NCBI GenBank assembly: GCA_020249145.1
Contig: JADCGF010000013.1
Coordinates: 1-64,000 of the forward strand
Direction: 5' to 3'
Origin: Roseomonas sp.
Lineage (GTDB): Bacteria > Pseudomonadota > Alphaproteobacteria > Acetobacterales > Acetobacteraceae
Length of the DNA stretch: 64,000 nucleotides
The notes below the pieces were generated by a model. That model ran no database searches, was not told the DNA's origin, and saw nothing but the letters and a program-made list of their open reading frames with translations. A program made the translations under genes and the position numbers. Numbering within the stretch: position 1 is the stretch's first letter; each line of letters opens with the position of its first letter. This document shows, one piece after another, positions 62,019 through 64,000 of this stretch.

Positions 62019-62790
62019 AGTGCGCGATATTGTCGTGCGTTTTGGCGGCGTAACCGCTGTGGCCGGCGTTTCCTTCGATGTGGAAGAAGGCCAGATTTGC
62101 GGCCTGATCGGCCCGAATGGCGCGGGCAAGACCACGCTGTTCAACGTCATCAGCGGCATCTACCGCCCGAATGAGGGTAGTTTGCGCTTCGATGGCCATA
62201 TCACGACCAATGAACCGCGCCACCGCATGGCGCCGCTTGGCCTGGGGCGGACCTTCCAGAATCTTGCCTTGTTCAAATCCATGACGGTGCGCGAGAACAT
62301 CCTAGCCGGCGCGCATTCCGCAGGCCGCGCCGGGTTTCTGGCCAATGCGCTCCGGCTGCCGCGCGCGCGGGCTGAAGATCGGGCAGCGCGGGATCGCGCG
62401 GCGGAATTGCTGGCGCTTTTGCATTTGGAAGCGGTTGCTGATCTGCCAGTGGTTGATCTGCCCTTTGGCACGCAAAAACGGGTCGAGATGGCGCGCGCGC
62501 TGATCAGCCGGCCTAAGCTTTTGTTGTTGGATGAACCCGCAGGCGGGCTCAATCACGGTGAGGTGGATGAATTGGCAAGCTTGTTCCACGAGGTGCGGAC
62601 AAGCTTCAAGCTCGCCATTCTGCTGGTGGAACATCACATGTCGCTGGTGATGCGCGTATCGGACAAGGTTGTGGCGCTCGATTTCGGCAAGAAGATCGCC
62701 GATGGCACACCCGATGAGGTGCGGAGCAGCCCGGAAGTCATCCGCGCCTATCTGGGCGATGGCCATGCGGATGCGGCCCGTGCTGCTTGA
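61990..62790 (+). CDS. livG: LivG-type branched-chain amino-acid ABC transporter ATPase
   Basis: 266 aa. Walker A GLIGPNGAGKTTLFNVISGIYRP, the LivG-type segment GLGRTFQNLALFKSMTVRENILAG, the signature region DLPFGTQKRVEMARALISRPKLLLLDEPAGGLNH (signature degenerate, as usual in LivG; Walker B LLLLDEP) and H-loop LLVEHHM. It energises uptake of branched-chain amino acids or similar substrates together with LivF, LivH and LivM. It overlaps livF by about 20 bases. The substrate-binding protein is not in the window. Confidence 0.9.
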   Translation: MGQSAVSLLEVRDIVVRFGGVTAVAGVSFDVEEGQICGLIGPNGAGKTTLFNVISGIYRPNEGSLRFDGHITTNEPRHRMAPLGLGRTFQNLALFKSMTVRENILAGAHSAGRAGFLANALRLPRARAEDRAARDRAAELLALLHLEAVADLPVVDLPFGTQKRVEMARALISRPKLLLLDEPAGGLNHGEVDELASLFHEVRTSFKLAILLVEHHMSLVMRVSDKVVALDFGKKIADGTPDEVRSSPEVIRAYLGDGHADAARAA

Positions 62791-63484
62791 GGTCAAAAAT
62801 CTCCGCGCTGGTTACGGACCAACGCAGGTTCTGTTTGGGCTTGATTTTTCGGTGGCGGAAGGCGGCGTCACGGCCCTGCTGGGCGCCAATGGCGCGGGCA
62901 AGACCACGACCTTGCGCGCCGTTTGCGGCCTGATCCGCCCGGAAGGTGAAGTGCTGCTTTCCGGCCAGCGTGTCTCTGGCCTGATGACGGAATCCATCGC
63001 GCGGCTTGGTGTGGCGCATGTGCCCGATGGGCGCGGCACCTTCATGGAATTGACGGTGGAGGAGAATTTTCGCCTGGGCGCCTATACACGGCGCGATCCC
63101 GATGTGGCGGCGGATTTCGCGCGCATGTGGGAATGGTTCCCGCGCCTGAAGCAGCGCTGGCGCCAGCAGGCGGGCACGCTTTCGGGCGGTGAGCAGCAAA
63201 TGCTCGCCATTGCGCGCGCGCTTTTGCTGCGGCCCAAGCTTCTGTTGCTGGATGAGCCAAGCTTCGGCCTGGCGCCGCTGATTGTGCAGGATATCTTCGC
63301 CATTCTGCGCCGCATCCGCGAAGAAAGTGGCGTTGGCATTTTGCTTGTGGAACAAAACGCCAATCTGGCGCTTGATCTGGCCGATCACGCCTATCTGCTT
63401 GAGACTGGCCGCATTGTTATGTCAGGCCCTGCTGCCGAGATCAGGCAGGATGAGGCCATTCGCCGTTCTTATCTGGGATATTGA
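62771..63484 (+). CDS. livF: LivF-type branched-chain amino-acid ABC transporter ATPase
   Basis: 237 aa. Walker A ALLGANGAGKTTTLRAVCGLI, then GVAHVPDGRGTFMELTVEENFRLGAY, the signature LSGGEQQMLAIARALLLRPKLLLLDEPSFGLAP and LLVEQNANLALDLADHAYLLETGRIV. ATG 62771 gives MRPVLLEVKN; ATG 62765 or 62759 are in frame. It begins inside the end of livG and ends three bases before livH. Confidence 0.92.
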   Translation: MRPVLLEVKNLRAGYGPTQVLFGLDFSVAEGGVTALLGANGAGKTTTLRAVCGLIRPEGEVLLSGQRVSGLMTESIARLGVAHVPDGRGTFMELTVEENFRLGAYTRRDPDVAADFARMWEWFPRLKQRWRQQAGTLSGGEQQMLAIARALLLRPKLLLLDEPSFGLAPLIVQDIFAILRRIREESGVGILLVEQNANLALDLADHAYLLETGRIVMSGPAAEIRQDEAIRRSYLGY

Positions 63485-63487
63485 AGG

Positions 63488-64000
63488 ATGGAAGCCTTTC
63501 TCCTGCAATTGACGGCTGGCATTGCAACCGGAGGCATTTATGCCTCGGTCGCGCTGGCGATTGTGATGATCTATCAGGCGACGCATCACGTGAATTTCGC
63601 GCAAGGCGAAATGGCGACGCTTTCCACCTTCATTGCGCTGACCATGATCCAGGCGGGCCTGCCCTATTGGGTGGCTTTTGCCGGGACGCTGGTGGTTTCC
63701 TTCGTGATGGGCGCGCTGGTGGAACGCCTTATCATGCGCCCGGTGCAACATGCACCGATCCTGACACATGTTGGCGTTTATATCGGCATGCTGCTGATTA
63801 TCGGTAATCTGACCGGCTGGGTCTTTGGCTATACGACCAAGGTGTTTCCCTCACCTTTTGAAGGCGGCGGACCGATGCTGGGCGGGCTGTTTTCGGCGCA
63901 TCAGCTTGGCAGTGTTGTCGTGACACTCGCGGTGCTGATCCTGGTCTATCTGTTCTTCACCAAGACATCGCTTGGGCTTGCCATGCGGGCCGCGGCCTAT
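63488..64000 (+). CDS. livH: LivH-type permease, N-terminal part (cut by window edge)
   Basis: The frame is open from ATG 63488 to the right edge (171 residues). MEAFLLQLTAGIATGGIYASVALAIVMIYQATHHVNFAQGEMATLSTF is the LivH N-terminus with the conserved NFAQGEMA loop, and further membrane segments follow, ending in TSLGLAMRAAAY. It forms the membrane pore with LivM. AAGG lies just before the start. Confidence 0.93.
   Translation, partial: MEAFLLQLTAGIATGGIYASVALAIVMIYQATHHVNFAQGEMATLSTFIALTMIQAGLPYWVAFAGTLVVSFVMGALVERLIMRPVQHAPILTHVGVYIGMLLIIGNLTGWVFGYTTKVFPSPFEGGGPMLGGLFSAHQLGSVVVTLAVLILVYLFFTKTSLGLAMRAAAY

Overview
The window looks like a chromosomal segment of a GC-rich, motile alphaproteobacterium, most likely Acetobacteraceae/Rhodospirillales. 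The evidence is a Caulobacter-style flagellar arrangement (flgF-flgG-flgA-flgH divergent from fliL-fliM; fliF to flbD in one operon), the alphaproteobacterial proteins FlbD, FlbT and FlaF, a flagellin gene of only 277 codons, and dense ATGA/TGATG stop-start overlaps. This is inferred from gene content; no rRNA or other marker fixes the genus.

Layout. 1-589: 5' part of an IS5-type transposase running off the left edge. 782-10798: a surface-glycan island (three GT4 and one GT2 glycosyltransferases, a MurJ/Wzx-like flippase, an FkbM methyltransferase, a small SAM methyltransferase, an AsnB-type amidotransferase). 10804-11286: an internally deleted IS3-family element with both inverted repeats. 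11299-47279: the flagellar supercluster. Its units are flgFGAH (-); fliL-fliM-158-aa protein-motE-like-cheY-cheZ-large TPR protein (+); speD-speE (+, embedded); a 99-aa protein-fliO-fliP (-); flgB-flgC-fliE-fliQ-fliR-flhB-hybrid kinase (+); fliF-fliG-fliH-fliN-flbD-flhA-flhF-flhG (-); fliK-flgD (-); flgE-flgK-flgL (+); flagellin, flbT, flaF (+). 47335-64000: mostly housekeeping and accessory genes (tsaD, eno, an aldehyde dehydrogenase, a lipoprotein, a second FkbM methyltransferase, a TPR protein, a split TPP decarboxylase, an AEC transporter, prfB with its programmed frameshift, a class A PBP, an amidase, and the start of a liv branched-chain amino-acid ABC operon).

How it works together. 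fliF-operon products build the MS/C rings and export gate and include FlbD, a sigma-54 activator. Close matches to the sigma-54 -24/-12 consensus precede flgF, fliK and flgE, the later rod/ring/hook genes. In the same two intergenic regions the 7-mer CGGCARG occurs three times each, a candidate FlbD enhancer motif. Flagellin is followed by a strong hairpin terminator and then flbT/flaF. No sigma-54 match was found before fliF or flagellin.

Most worth a second look: the paired CGGCARG/sigma-54 architecture; a four-copy, two-locus tandem palindromic repeat (51298-51396 and 55719-55819); a 10-base poly-C run inside fliN; an unrecognised 99-aa gene coupled to fliO; a soluble CckA-like hybrid kinase coupled to flhB; and a 1040-residue AMIN-like/Pro-rich/TPR protein ending the fliL-cheZ operon. 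Genes expected for a full flagellum but not found here: flgI, fliI, fliJ, motA/motB, fliD, rpoN, fliX.
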